Assembly (NCBI GenBank): GCA_964654415.1
Contig: CAZZIP010000001.1
Location: 287,003 to 351,002 of the forward strand
Origin: Methylohalobius sp964654415
GTDB taxonomy: Bacteria; Pseudomonadota; Gammaproteobacteria; Methylococcales; Methylothermaceae
Direction: 5' to 3'
Length of the DNA: 64,000 nucleotides
Below are positions 42,020 through 51,509 of the stretch, piece by piece; position 1 is the first letter of the stretch; each line of letters starts with the position of its first letter. A program made the position numbers and the translations under genes. A model generated the notes under the pieces. The model was not told the origin of the DNA and did no database searches. It saw only the letters and a list, made by a program, of their open reading frames with translations.

Positions 42020-43702
42020 TTAACACGGTCTATGGCTCGGTGAAGGGGGATCGGGACGCAGCCAATTTATAGGAACAAGAAGGCCTTTGTTCGCCGAAAA
42101 CGCATACGCCCGAAGGGCGTCTATTTCCTGGACGCTTACAGGAAGCGCTCCTGACCAGCCGGCAAAAGCGAAGTTTCTGCCTACGGCTTGGGCAACGTCT
42201 GGCCGAAAGTGACCAGTAGGCATCACGGCCAGTAGTTTGCAACCAGTGTTTTTGACAAGCGCAAAGACAACGGCGTCGGCCTCTTTGCCGGCTGCTACGG
42301 CCCAACCGGTGATCTGGATCCCCCCTGAGACGGCCTGATACCGATCCACAAAACCGCCTTTGGCTTGAGTTTGGACGGTGATTGAGGGGAATGCGAGCAC
42401 GCCTAGTTTGGAGGCCGTTTTTGCCTTCAACAAGAGAAGTTCTGGATGCGGGTAGATGGTGGTGAGTTGGCAGTACTCCCCAGGAAAAACGAGCTTCAGT
42501 TGAAGGCAGCTTTTCTCGGCGAGCAGGCGGTAGTGGTAGGTGTGCATCTGTTCTAAGGCGGAAGTGTGGGCATACGCTATCCCAGTTATCGCGGTGCCGA
42601 GAATTGGACCTAGGTGGTTTATAGCCTTAAGCGGTGCCTTTTGTAGCAACGCGATCCCTGCTACCAAAAGGTAGGTACCGTAGGTGACGTAGTCCGGCCG
42701 CAGGGCATGTCCCATGCCCATCGGGAGGCGCCCGATGGTAGCCAACAGCGCCTGCATGAGGGCATATCCCCCGATGAGCATCCAGGCCCAAGCGGTCCGG
42801 TCGCGCCGATCCGCCTGCCAGGCGCGCACTGTCCCGAGCGCGTACAGACCGAGGTTAAGCCCACCCATACAGGCTGCCAGATGCGGCTCCTCGGAGAAAG
42901 AACGGCCTAAAACGGTCAAGAAGAAGCCAAAGACAGACGTAAGGGGTTGATCCAAAACGGCGAGTAGCGGCGTATGGCCAGCGGGATGGCGATAGCCAGC
43001 GAAATAAAGCGCTATGGATAAGGAAGCTAAGGCGCTGTACGTCAAAAGCGGCTTTAGAGTGCGCCGGGAGATGGCATCGCTTAGGAGCAAGAGGCCAAAA
43101 AGCGGGTATAAGGCAATCCCGCCGCTGAAGCTGTACTGCCCTGTTGCCGCCAAAACCGAAAAGCCCAATGCCTGGAGCGTGGAAATAGAGTGCCGTAGTA
43201 GGAACCATAAAACCCCGCTGAGCAAGGCGGTTTCGGGAAGGAGGCGCTCGAAAGTAATGCCCCAGGTATGGAAGTACCAGGTCAGAGGGGACCAAAGTAG
43301 CCAGGAGAACACAAAGACCAAAAACGCCCGGTCGCAGCGTTTGAAGCCAGAAGTAGCGCAGGCTAGGCGATGCAGCAAATACACCAGTCCCAGGCAGAGG
43401 AAAAAGCCGAGGTAAACCTCGGCTTGCGTGTCCCAATGGCCGAGAATCAGGGCGAGCGTCACCGAGATGGCGGAAGGCAAGGCTTTGCGGGCCTCGTTGT
43501 GCTGGACCCAATAGGTTCCTAGGTTAAAGCGGCCGGAGAAGGCTTCGACCATGGCGTGGTAAGGGGTATCCCACTGGTCCTGGATCGGGAAGGGAACCCC
43601 GTAGCGATAAAGAGTGGGCAGCCAAATCAGGAATGGCAGTCCAGCAAACACGAGCAGGGCGCTGGTGGCCAGTTTGGCAGGCTCCAGCTTGTAGGGCTTC
43701 AT
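42020..43702 (-). CDS. Polytopic membrane protein, GT-C glycosyltransferase-like, with C-terminal soluble domain
   Basis: A 560-residue integral membrane protein with about eleven hydrophobic helices between residues 13 and 420. An acidic DQWDTPYH motif sits in the first external loop (about 40-47), followed by HNEARKALP, a pattern seen in uncharacterised membrane glycosyltransferase-like families. The last 100 residues form a soluble domain (QITGWAVAAGKEADAVVFALV, GHFRPDVAQAVGRNFAFAGW) resembling beta-sandwich modules found at the ends of glycosyltransferases. It follows a cytoplasmic glycosyltransferase-like gene. Exact function unknown. Confidence 0.75.
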   Translation of the reverse strand: MKPYKLEPAKLATSALLVFAGLPFLIWLPTLYRYGVPFPIQDQWDTPYHAMVEAFSGRFNLGTYWVQHNEARKALPSAISVTLALILGHWDTQAEVYLGFFLCLGLVYLLHRLACATSGFKRCDRAFLVFVFSWLLWSPLTWYFHTWGITFERLLPETALLSGVLWFLLRHSISTLQALGFSVLAATGQYSFSGGIALYPLFGLLLLSDAISRRTLKPLLTYSALASLSIALYFAGYRHPAGHTPLLAVLDQPLTSVFGFFLTVLGRSFSEEPHLAACMGGLNLGLYALGTVRAWQADRRDRTAWAWMLIGGYALMQALLATIGRLPMGMGHALRPDYVTYGTYLLVAGIALLQKAPLKAINHLGPILGTAITGIAYAHTSALEQMHTYHYRLLAEKSCLQLKLVFPGEYCQLTTIYPHPELLLLKAKTASKLGVLAFPSITVQTQAKGGFVDRYQAVSGGIQITGWAVAAGKEADAVVFALVKNTGCKLLAVMPTGHFRPDVAQAVGRNFAFAGWSGALPVSVQEIDALRAYAFSANKGLLVPINWLRPDPPSPSHRPC

Positions 43703-43767
43703 TGTCAGGCAGAGCACTAAAATCCGGCCAGGAGGAGTTTTTCCCCTCCTAGCCTGGATCAGCAACT

Positions 43768-44709
43768 TTAGGCGGCTTTTACTGCGGGCGCGTCCCAGCC
43801 CAAAGGATGGCCGGGCGGCGGAACGAGCGGCTGAATGCGCTCTATGAGTTCTAAAGCATCGTGGCGCACGTGGTTTTGGGCCATCTCGGCGCGGATCTGG
43901 TCTTCGGTAACGATGCCTTTCTCCAGGCATTCTCGCACTAGGCCAAAGAAGTAGCGTTCTTGGTTGGGATCGGGATGCTTCTTGTAGCGGCCGAGCAGGG
44001 CGTATTCGCCGAACAAGTGGCGGCGGGCGCGCAGGATCAGTCCCCATAGGTTTTTCTTCTCGGCTGGGCGGAAATCCACCGGCAGCCCTGTTTTCCACGG
44101 TTGGGTCTTGCGCTTGGTGGTGTGCAGCATCTTAGTTTTGGGGGTGAGCTTGTCGAAGTCGTTCCATTCATTTTCGAACAACTCGATGGCCTCGCGTGGC
44201 TCGCGCCGCAGGCAAATCCAGTCCATGTAGTCCACCTCGAAGCTGAACAGTTTGTTGAACGTCTCCTCCACGTTCCAGTGGGTGAGACGAGCGCAGTCTA
44301 AAAGCATCACGCTGCTCGCCAGGCAGCCTTCCTTGCCTTTTTGACCGGTGCGCGGGCGGCACATAATGGCCGCGCTGCCCATATCGCGCGAGAGAAGCTC
44401 CCAGACGTCGCCCACGGCGAACACGTCTGGATCGACCACTACTGCCCGGCCTTGATAGTTCATCAGCTTTGGAGGCATGAACCGAAGCGGGGTAAAGGAC
44501 TGGAGGTCGTCGTTGAGCCAGATGCGCTTTTGGCCGTCGCGCAAATACACTTGACCCTCCCGGGCGTGGAGGAAAGGATAATCCTTGTGGTGGATGATCT
44601 CTACCTCGAACTTGTCGGGATTTTTAGAGTTGCGCTTCATGCTGTAGGCAGACACTACTGCCCCCAGCCATTGTTTGTGGTTGGTGTGAACGAAGACGCG
44701 ATATTGCAT
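43768..44709 (-). CDS. Glycosyltransferase-like protein (GT-A, GT8-like)
   Basis: A 313-residue cytoplasmic protein. YRVFVHTNHKQWLGAVVSAYSMKRNS resembles the nucleotide-sugar binding start of GT-A enzymes, and VVVDPDVFAVGDVWELL holds a DxD-type metal motif near residue 95. HTTKRKTQPWKTG is also like GT8 family proteins. ATG 44709 is chosen; a GTG three codons upstream is an alternative. It precedes the membrane protein at 42020, suggesting cell-surface glycan work. Confidence 0.8.
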   Translation of the reverse strand: MQYRVFVHTNHKQWLGAVVSAYSMKRNSKNPDKFEVEIIHHKDYPFLHAREGQVYLRDGQKRIWLNDDLQSFTPLRFMPPKLMNYQGRAVVVDPDVFAVGDVWELLSRDMGSAAIMCRPRTGQKGKEGCLASSVMLLDCARLTHWNVEETFNKLFSFEVDYMDWICLRREPREAIELFENEWNDFDKLTPKTKMLHTTKRKTQPWKTGLPVDFRPAEKKNLWGLILRARRHLFGEYALLGRYKKHPDPNQERYFFGLVRECLEKGIVTEDQIRAEMAQNHVRHDALELIERIQPLVPPPGHPLGWDAPAVKAA

Positions 44710-44780
44710 AGCAGTCACCTCACGTTAAGCAATTCGATGCCGCACAGTGTAAGCGAAAAAAATCTTAAGATCGATAAGGT

Positions 44781-45644
44781 TTAAGGGCTTAATTTGACCT
44801 GGATACCAAGCGCTTGGATTTTTTGGGTAAACTCCTTCATCCAAGTCACCGACAGGGGACTAAGGCGCCACGCTTCCGGTTGCTGCGATGGGCGGGCTAG
44901 ACCATAAAGCATTACCCCTTGTAAAGGAATGGCGCGTTCTAATGCCTGATGCAGGAAATCCAAATACGCTTGCTGTTCCTCTGGCGGCGGGGGCTCGCCA
45001 TCCAACGCGAATAAGCAGGTTTGAATCCACACCGGGCAAAGCGTAGCGGCTTTTTCCAGGTTGGCCAGCACCCGTGGCGGCGTGATAGTCGCGCCATTGA
45101 TGCGCCTTAAGCCTTCAGGGGTGGCGCGGTCGAGTTTGAACCAAAGCTCCCCGCCCAGCGCTCCCCAACGGATCAAGCCCCTTTGTACGGCCGGCCGATA
45201 AATCAGGCTGCCGTTGCTGATGATCACCTTGGCGAGGGGGGGCAAAGAGAGCTTGTTTAAGGTTTCCTCGATGGTGCCGATGGCGACGTCGAACTCCTTG
45301 AGCGTGGTCGGCTCGCCGTCGCCGGAGATGGCGATGTCTTTGAGCGCCCGAAAAGCTTCAGGTACCTGAAAGTGCTGGTAGAAATGGCCGCTTAGAATCT
45401 GCCCGAGCAATTCGGTCAGTTCCCATTGCAACCGCGACTGATCCAAGGTTGGGGCAGATCCGCGCCGCAGTTGCGGCACCTGGCAGTAGATGCAGCGCCA
45501 ATTGCAAGCGCGGTTGGGGTTAAAGTTGATGCCTATCGAAATACCGCCGGCGCGGCGTGACACCACTGGATAAACATAGGTTAATCCGGCCGCGTCGCGG
45601 CGGTGGTCAGTGACGGTTAGAGTGGCCAGATTAGGGATGATCAT
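44781..45644 (-). CDS. Radical SAM protein
   Basis: A 287-residue iron-sulfur enzyme. The cluster motif CNWRCIYC is at about residues 47-54, followed by the GDGEPTTLKE segment typical of SAM binding in the COG0731-like group. It is shorter than TYW1 and lacks its other domains. No partner gene points to a substrate. Its start lies 14 bases inside the lipoprotein gene's 3' end. Confidence 0.85.
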   Translation of the reverse strand: MIIPNLATLTVTDHRRDAAGLTYVYPVVSRRAGGISIGINFNPNRACNWRCIYCQVPQLRRGSAPTLDQSRLQWELTELLGQILSGHFYQHFQVPEAFRALKDIAISGDGEPTTLKEFDVAIGTIEETLNKLSLPPLAKVIISNGSLIYRPAVQRGLIRWGALGGELWFKLDRATPEGLRRINGATITPPRVLANLEKAATLCPVWIQTCLFALDGEPPPPEEQQAYLDFLHQALERAIPLQGVMLYGLARPSQQPEAWRLSPLSVTWMKEFTQKIQALGIQVKLSP

Positions 45645-46131
45645 CTTCCAATGGGCTGGGAACGGCCTGCTCGCCGACGAATCGCCAAAAATCCAAGGTG
45701 CCTTGATCTTCGAACGGGATGCGGATGTCGCGACTAAAGCCGCGGCTTGCGCTCAAGTGCCCCTGGATTCGATAATCGATCGGCTGCTGCGCGCCCAGGC
45801 TTAGGATATGCTTCAAAATTTGGAAGGTCTGGACGGTTGCGATCAGATCCAGTTCCGCCTGGCCATAGGCCGGCACCTTGACCGGGTGGTCGCTTAGGCC
45901 TCGTGCCAGAGGCTGGCCGTTGAGGAAGACGTTGGCGACTGCTCCGTTGAGGTTAAAGCCATAGGCATTCGGATTGTCGATCCGCAAAGTAAGTAAAAAG
46001 TCCTGGGCGAGGAGCCGGCCGCCGCGCAGTTGCATGTCGACCAGAGATACTCTAGGGTGTTCGAAGGTAGAGAGGTCGGCGCAACCGCAGAGTTCTAAGG
46101 CGAGGAAACCGAGCAAAACGATGGCACGCAT
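45631..46131 (-). CDS. LEA14/WHy-domain lipoprotein
   Basis: A 166-residue predicted lipoprotein. The signal MRAIVLLGFLALELCGC gives a lipobox with Cys17. The mature part is a WHy (LEA type 2) beta-sandwich: LRIDNPNAYGFNLNGAVANVFLNGQPLA is diagnostic. A start 14 codons upstream was rejected because it would hide the signal peptide. Role unknown; related proteins are linked with stress tolerance. Overlaps the radical SAM gene by 14 bases. Confidence 0.85.
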   Translation of the reverse strand: MRAIVLLGFLALELCGCADLSTFEHPRVSLVDMQLRGGRLLAQDFLLTLRIDNPNAYGFNLNGAVANVFLNGQPLARGLSDHPVKVPAYGQAELDLIATVQTFQILKHILSLGAQQPIDYRIQGHLSASRGFSRDIRIPFEDQGTLDFWRFVGEQAVPSPLEDDHP

Positions 46132-46178
46132 GGAGATGGACGGCGTTTGATTAACGAAGAGGGATTGTAACACGGGTT

Positions 46179-48584
46179 TCAGCCATCGACTCTAGTATCG
46201 TCCGGCAGTTCGCCTTCGTGCTTATACATCTCAGCGATTTCTTGCAATCTTGCCACTACCTTGCCGTTGATAGAATCCTCGGGATAGTTGCCTGCGGCAT
46301 CGAGGGCGCCGGCAGGCAGATCCATAAGGAGTTCGAGGGTCTGATCCACGCTAGTGACTGGATAGAGGTTGAAGCGGCCGGCGGCGATGGCCTCGATCAC
46401 TTCGTCCTTGAGCACCAGGTCATCGCAGTTGGCTTGAGGGAAAATGACGCCGTGGCTGCCATCCAATCCGCGCGCTTGGCACAGCCTAAAGAAGCCTTCG
46501 ATCTTTTCGTTAATCCCGCCGACCGCTTGCACCTCCCCGTATTGGTTGAGCGAGCCGGTGACCGCAAAGCACTGCTGGATCGGAATATGGGTGAGTGCCG
46601 AGATTAAAGCGCAAACTTCAGCCAAAGCGGCGCTGTCACCATCGACGTAGCCGTAGGACTGTTCTAAAGCGATATGGGCAGAGATTGCAAACGGAAATTT
46701 TTGGGCGTACTTATAGCCTAGATACCCGGACAGAATCATCACCCCTTTGGAGTGGATGGCCTGGCCTAAGTTGACCTCCCGCTCAATGTCCACAATCCCT
46801 TTGGAACCGGGATAAGCAGTAGCGGTGATTCGGGCCGGCGCGGCGAAGCTGAGCTTGCCGGTTTCTAAGATAGTCAGACCGTTGATTTTGCCAACTGCGC
46901 TGCCGCTGGTGTCGATGAGGATGGTCCCGGCCAAGATTTCCTCTAGGATCACTTGGGCTAGCCGACCTTCTCGCTGTTCTTTGGCGGCCAGCGCCGCATC
47001 CACGTGCGTAGCATCGATGTACGGGGCCTGGCTTTGAGCGCGCCACCACTCCGCCTCGCATAGAAGATCGACCAGTTCACCGAAGCGCGCCGAAAGTTTG
47101 CATCGCGATTCGGCCAAGCGCGAGCTATAGTTGGCAAGGCGCAGCACCGCTTTACAGGAAAGAGGGGCCGTGTGATGTACCTGGGTCTGGTGCGTCAAGA
47201 ATCGGGCCATCAGCGACAAATTTTCCGGGGTGCGGGGAAGGTCGTCGTCGAAATCGGCTAATACTTTAAAGATTTCGTTGAATTCGGGATCCAGCTCCTG
47301 GAGGAGGAAGAACTGATCCCGGTCGCCGACGACGATCACTTTGACATCCAGGGGAATCGGGCTAGGGTTAAGGGTCGCTGGCAGCAACGCGGTTGGTTCG
47401 TTCAGCGGCCGCTCGATGACCAACTCCCGGCGCTTGAGCGCCCGCTTGAGGGTCGGCCAGACCGATGGTTCGGTGAACAGTTTGTCGGCTTCCAGAACCA
47501 GATAACCCCCGTTGGCCCGGTGCAAGGACCCGGCATAGATCCTGCGGTAGTTGGTCTCGATGATTCCCTGTTCGGCAGTGTATTCGATCCGGCCAAACAG
47601 ATTGGGATAGCTGGGGTGAATCTCGTAGATCACCGGTGCTCCCTGACCTTCGACATGGGTAACGAATAGGTTGGGGGAGTAATTTTCCTGAAGCAGCTTG
47701 CGCCGAGAGGTCTCGTCAAGCTCCTCAGAACACAGCTTTTCCCGCGCGCTGGCCTCCAGGTCGGCGCGCAGGTTGCTGAAGAAAGCGGCAAGCCCCTCAA
47801 ATTGCCCGTAACGGGACTCCAGTGGTTTGAGCAACGGGTCGATCGCCTGGCAGATGGTGATACGATCCAATTCGCGCTGTTTTTCCGCCATTTCGCGCCG
47901 CCACTGGGGGAGTTCGGCGAGCAAATCGGCTAAGTAATCTTCCAGTTCAGCCACGGCATGATTGAAAGCGTCCCGTTCGGCCTCGGACAATTGGGTGAAT
48001 TCAGCCTCATCCAGGGGCACGCCTTCTTTCAGCGGGGTGAAGGTGATAGAATCGCCGTCGCGGAAAACTGCAACGTTCATTTCCAGCGCCTTGTGCTCGA
48101 GTTTGTTAAAAGCGTGTTCGCGACGCTGGTTGAACTCGCGCTCGATGAGATGATTGCGACGTTGATAGGAAGGGCTTTCGAAGGCGGTTGGAAAGGTATC
48201 CAGGAGTTTATCGATCAAGGCTTCCATATCGGCGGCGAATTTTCGGCTCAGGCCTGCAGGCAGCGCGACGGCGATGGGCTCGCGCGGTTCGTCTAGACGA
48301 TTGAGATAGATCCAGTCGTCGGGAGTCGGGCGGATGCGGGCAGCTTCTTGAAGTAGGGTTAGGGTAAGCGTCAGGCGACCGGTGTCAGGTTCTCCCATGA
48401 CATAGGCGTGATACCCGGGAGGCTGCATCGCGATGGTAAAACGCAGCGCTTGTTCGGCCCGCGCCTGCCCCAATACGCCGGTGAAGGGTTCTAATTCGGC
48501 GGTGGTAGCAAAATCTAAGCCTTCGGTGGAAACAAGCGGCAAAGCAGTCCAGGGTAAGGGAGGGTGACGGCGGGGTAGGTTCAT
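46179..48584 (-). CDS. Lon-related putative ATP-dependent protease (YcbZ/LonH type)
   Basis: An 801-residue cytoplasmic protease. The P-loop-like sequence MGEPDTGRLTLT near residue 55 has Arg where Lys is usual. A long coiled-coil region follows, with an AAA segment IYAGSLHRANGGYLVLEADKLF. The C-terminal protease domain has the catalytic Ser in GDSAALAEVCALIS (about residue 648) and Lys in GGINEKIEGFF (about 691). Length is normal. Start MNLPRRHP at 48584 fits the family; 11 codons upstream in frame are not used. Confidence 0.93.
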   Translation of the reverse strand: MNLPRRHPPLPWTALPLVSTEGLDFATTAELEPFTGVLGQARAEQALRFTIAMQPPGYHAYVMGEPDTGRLTLTLTLLQEAARIRPTPDDWIYLNRLDEPREPIAVALPAGLSRKFAADMEALIDKLLDTFPTAFESPSYQRRNHLIEREFNQRREHAFNKLEHKALEMNVAVFRDGDSITFTPLKEGVPLDEAEFTQLSEAERDAFNHAVAELEDYLADLLAELPQWRREMAEKQRELDRITICQAIDPLLKPLESRYGQFEGLAAFFSNLRADLEASAREKLCSEELDETSRRKLLQENYSPNLFVTHVEGQGAPVIYEIHPSYPNLFGRIEYTAEQGIIETNYRRIYAGSLHRANGGYLVLEADKLFTEPSVWPTLKRALKRRELVIERPLNEPTALLPATLNPSPIPLDVKVIVVGDRDQFFLLQELDPEFNEIFKVLADFDDDLPRTPENLSLMARFLTHQTQVHHTAPLSCKAVLRLANYSSRLAESRCKLSARFGELVDLLCEAEWWRAQSQAPYIDATHVDAALAAKEQREGRLAQVILEEILAGTILIDTSGSAVGKINGLTILETGKLSFAAPARITATAYPGSKGIVDIEREVNLGQAIHSKGVMILSGYLGYKYAQKFPFAISAHIALEQSYGYVDGDSAALAEVCALISALTHIPIQQCFAVTGSLNQYGEVQAVGGINEKIEGFFRLCQARGLDGSHGVIFPQANCDDLVLKDEVIEAIAAGRFNLYPVTSVDQTLELLMDLPAGALDAAGNYPEDSINGKVVARLQEIAEMYKHEGELPDDTRVDG

Positions 48585-48590
48585 ACAGCG

Positions 48591-49285
48591 GTGTTTTCCT
48601 TTCCTAATGAACGGCATTTGCCAGCCGATGACATCGATGATGAGACTTTTTGTACGATTATCGTCGGTTTCGTGCGAGCCGTCGATGGCTTGAGCGAATG
48701 GTTGGGAAGGGTGTTTTCCTGGTTATCCTTGGGGATAGTAATTGTTACCTTTTCAGTCGTGATTCTGCGCTATGGGTTCAACCAAGGGTAGATCGCGGTT
48801 CAAGAGTCAGTGATCTATATGCACGCCTTGCTGTTTATGCTGAGAGCCGTTTACACCCTCAAGCACGATGCTCATGTGCGGGTGGATATCTTCTATCAAC
48901 GCTTCAGACCGAAGACGCGCGCTTGGATCGATGTTTCACCCGCCTGCGCGAGATGATGCAGAGTACCACTCGGATGAGCAGCACAGTGTTTTTGATCCTA
49001 ATCGGCGCGGCCTTGTTTTCCCTGGTTTTTCGGGGGTTCTATGGCGATGAGATAGTGGTCGAATGGCTGTCCGACCTTTCCGGGGGAGCCTTCGGGGCGA
49101 TGGCGACTGTAATGGCCGTGATGGTCGCCCTGGGATTCGTGTTGGATTTCATAGCCATCCAGTTGCTCACGCTCGGGATTTTAGCTTTGTGGCCGGCATT
49201 GGCTACCTGGTTGGGTGGATTTATGGCGAATAGGTCTCCCATAATAGATGTCGGGCTAAAATCCAATCATATGATCAGGCAGTAG
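48591..49285 (+). pseudogene. TRAP transporter relic: broken dctQ fused to dctM fragment
   Basis: The first part (LSEWLGRVFSWLSLGIVIVT, VVILRYGFNQG) is a DctQ small permease. A TAG at 48789-48791 stops it, after which the same frame continues as VQESVIYMHALLFMLRAVYT and DAHVRVDIFYQRFRPKTRAW. Near 48935-48945 the frame shifts and the sequence jumps to DctM-type REMMQSTTRMSSTVFLILIG and SLVFRGFYGDE, ending with an atypical tail. Most of both genes is deleted, so no functional dicarboxylate-type transporter is made here. Confidence 0.8.
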
Positions 49286-49293
49286 GTCTAAAG

Positions 49294-49425
49294 ATGTCTA
49301 GAAATTTCGTCTTCGCAATTTTGGTGCTTGGACTGATAGCGGTCGGCCAGCTTACAGGATGCGGCCAGAAGGGTTCGCTCTATCTGCCTTCCCCTGAACA
49401 AGACCAAACCCAGGAAAAACACTGA
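49294..49425 (+). CDS. lptM: LptM-type small lipoprotein
   Basis: A 43-residue lipoprotein. The signal ends in the lipobox LTGC, and the mature start CGQKGSLYLP is the conserved LptM/YifL motif (normally CGQKGPLYLP). In E. coli it helps assemble the LptDE complex. It stands directly before lysA, its usual place in Gammaproteobacteria; the stop TGA abuts the lysA ATG. Confidence 0.88.
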   Translation: MSRNFVFAILVLGLIAVGQLTGCGQKGSLYLPSPEQDQTQEKH

Positions 49426-50682
49426 ATGGATCATTTCTATTACCAAGCGGGTCAATTGTATGTGGAGAGCGTGCCAGTGGCCGATATCGCTGCTCGCTAT
49501 GGTACGCCAGTCTACATTTATTCCCGCGCTGCACTGGAGCAGAACTGGTACGCTTTTGATCGCGCTTTCGGCGAGCATCCCCACCTGATCTGCTATGCAG
49601 TCAAGGCAAACTCCAATCTTGCGGTGCTCAATCTGTTGGCGCGGCTGGGATCCGGATTCGACATCGTTTCGGTGGGGGAGCTGGAACGGGTGCTCAAGGC
49701 TGGCGGTGAGGCGGACAAGATCGTTTTTTCCGGAGTCGGCAAGCGAGAGGTGGAACTGCGCCGTGCGTTGGAAGTCGGCATCCGCTGCTTCAATGTGGAA
49801 GTGGCGGAAGAGCTGGATCGGCTCAATCGGATCGCCGGGGAATTAGGCCTTAAGGCGCCGGTATCGTTGCGGGTCAATCCAGACGTAGACGCCAAGACTC
49901 ACCCCTATATTGCCACCGGCATGAAGGAGAACAAGTTCGGCCTGGATGTAAACACCGCATTGGACGAAATCTTGCGCGCGGCAGAGCTGCCCTATGTGGA
50001 AATCGTAGGATTGGATTGTCACATCGGTTCCCAATTGACCGGGATCACCCCTTTTCTCGACGCTTTGGAGCGGGTGTTGGTCATGGCTGAGCAGGTAGAG
50101 CAGGCAGGCATTGCCCTGCGTCATCTGGACTTGGGCGGGGGGTTGGGTATTTCTTATCGGAATGAGACTCCCCCTCAGCCTGCCGAATACGTGGCGGCTT
50201 TGTTAGCCAAGCTGGAGGGGCGCCACTATGAAATCTGGTTGGAACCCGGACGGGCAATCGCCGGCAATGCAGGAATTCTGGTGACCTGTGTGGAGTATCT
50301 GAAAAAAACTCCGGTTAAAGACTTTGCTATCGTCGATGCGGCGATGAACGATCTGCTGCGACCTGCTTTGTATCAGGCATGGCAGGAAATTGTCCCGGTC
50401 TGCCCCCGCGTTGATGTCCCTGAAGCGGTTTACGATATCGTAGGACCGGTGTGTGAGAGCGGCGATTTCTTAGGCCGAGAGCGCCGCCTGCGGCTGGCTC
50501 CGGGAGATCTGCTCGCAGTGCGTTCGGCCGGGGCGTATGGTTTCAGCATGAGTTCTAACTACAACTCTCGGCCCAGACCACCGGAAGTCTTGGTAGACGG
50601 CAGGCAGGCACACTTGGTCCGCAGCCGGGAAGCACTGGAAGATCTGTGGCGTGGAGAGCAGATACCCAGGGGCATATCATGA
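49426..50682 (+). CDS. lysA: Diaminopimelate decarboxylase
   Basis: A 418-residue PLP enzyme making L-lysine from meso-diaminopimelate. CYAVKANSNLAVL near 59 carries the PLP lysine; VNPDVDAKTHPYIATGMKENKFG, CHIGSQLT, LDLGGGLGI, EPGRAIAGNAG and the CESGDFLG motif with the active-site Cys are all seen. It overlaps dapF by ATGA, placing the last two lysine and peptidoglycan-precursor steps together. Confidence 0.97.
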   Translation: MDHFYYQAGQLYVESVPVADIAARYGTPVYIYSRAALEQNWYAFDRAFGEHPHLICYAVKANSNLAVLNLLARLGSGFDIVSVGELERVLKAGGEADKIVFSGVGKREVELRRALEVGIRCFNVEVAEELDRLNRIAGELGLKAPVSLRVNPDVDAKTHPYIATGMKENKFGLDVNTALDEILRAAELPYVEIVGLDCHIGSQLTGITPFLDALERVLVMAEQVEQAGIALRHLDLGGGLGISYRNETPPQPAEYVAALLAKLEGRHYEIWLEPGRAIAGNAGILVTCVEYLKKTPVKDFAIVDAAMNDLLRPALYQAWQEIVPVCPRVDVPEAVYDIVGPVCESGDFLGRERRLRLAPGDLLAVRSAGAYGFSMSSNYNSRPRPPEVLVDGRQAHLVRSREALEDLWRGEQIPRGIS

Positions 50683-51509
50683 AGTTCACCAAGATGCACG
50701 GGCTTGGCAACGACTTCGTCGTCATCGACGCGGTCAACCAGTCAGTCTGTCTGACCGAAGTCCAAATCCGCCGCCTCGCCGACCGTCATTTTGGCGTCGG
50801 CTGCGACCAAGTGTTGGTGGTAGAGCCGCCACCCGATGAGACGGTCGACTTTCGCTACCGGATCTTCAACGCCGATGGCTCAGAGGTAAGCCAGTGCGGC
50901 AATGGGGCTCGCTGCTTTGCGCGTTTCGTCCGCGCCAAGGGGTTGATCGACCGCGACCTCATCCGCGTAACCACCGCCGCTGGGCGCATGATCCTCGAGT
51001 TGGTGGATACTGAACGGGTGCGGGTGGAGATGGGAGTGCCGAGGTTTGCCCCCAAGGAGATTCCTTTAGCAGTGCATGAAGAAAGCCTCGAGTATCAGGC
51101 CGAAGTCGATGGGGTGAGCTTCCGGTTCGGAGCAGTCTCCTTGGGGAATCCCCATGCGGTGATCGCGGTGCCGGACGTGACTACGGCGCCGGTGGCCGAG
51201 GTAGGGGCGGCGCTTTCGTGCCATCGGTTGTTTCCCGAACGGGTCAACGTAGGGTTTATGGAGATCGTCGATTCCCATCATCTTCGCCTGCGGGTATTCG
51301 AGCGCGGCGTTGGTGAAACCCTTGCCTGCGGCAGCGGTGCATGTGCGGCAGCGATAGTTGGGATAGAACAGGGCTTGCTGCGCAGTCCGGTGACGGTACG
51401 ATTGCCGGGAGGGGAATTGCAGGTGGAATGGGGTGGGCGCGGCATGCCGGCAATCCTGATTGGACCGGCCGAGTTCGTGTTCGAGGGGGAAATAAAATGG
51501 ACGGATTGA
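50679..51509 (+). CDS. dapF: Diaminopimelate epimerase
   Basis: A 276-residue cofactor-independent epimerase converting L,L- to meso-diaminopimelate. KMHGLGNDFVVIDA at the N-terminus and both catalytic cysteines are visible: SQCGNGARCFARF (about 70-82) and ACGSGACAAA near the C-terminus. An in-frame start inside lysA (50646) was rejected. The 3' end overlaps xerC by 13 bases. Confidence 0.97.
   Translation: MKFTKMHGLGNDFVVIDAVNQSVCLTEVQIRRLADRHFGVGCDQVLVVEPPPDETVDFRYRIFNADGSEVSQCGNGARCFARFVRAKGLIDRDLIRVTTAAGRMILELVDTERVRVEMGVPRFAPKEIPLAVHEESLEYQAEVDGVSFRFGAVSLGNPHAVIAVPDVTTAPVAEVGAALSCHRLFPERVNVGFMEIVDSHHLRLRVFERGVGETLACGSGACAAAIVGIEQGLLRSPVTVRLPGGELQVEWGGRGMPAILIGPAEFVFEGEIKWTD

Noticed and set aside
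40800..42026. Dehydrogenase with 102-residue N-terminal extension
   Set aside because: The extension comes from AT-rich intergenic DNA containing a tandem repeat; MKISIVGIG at 41720 is the typical Rossmann start.
42020..44098. Membrane protein with 132 extra N-terminal residues
   Set aside because: The extension is Arg/Pro-rich antisense of the glycosyltransferase gene; MKPYKLEP at 43702 gives a natural start.
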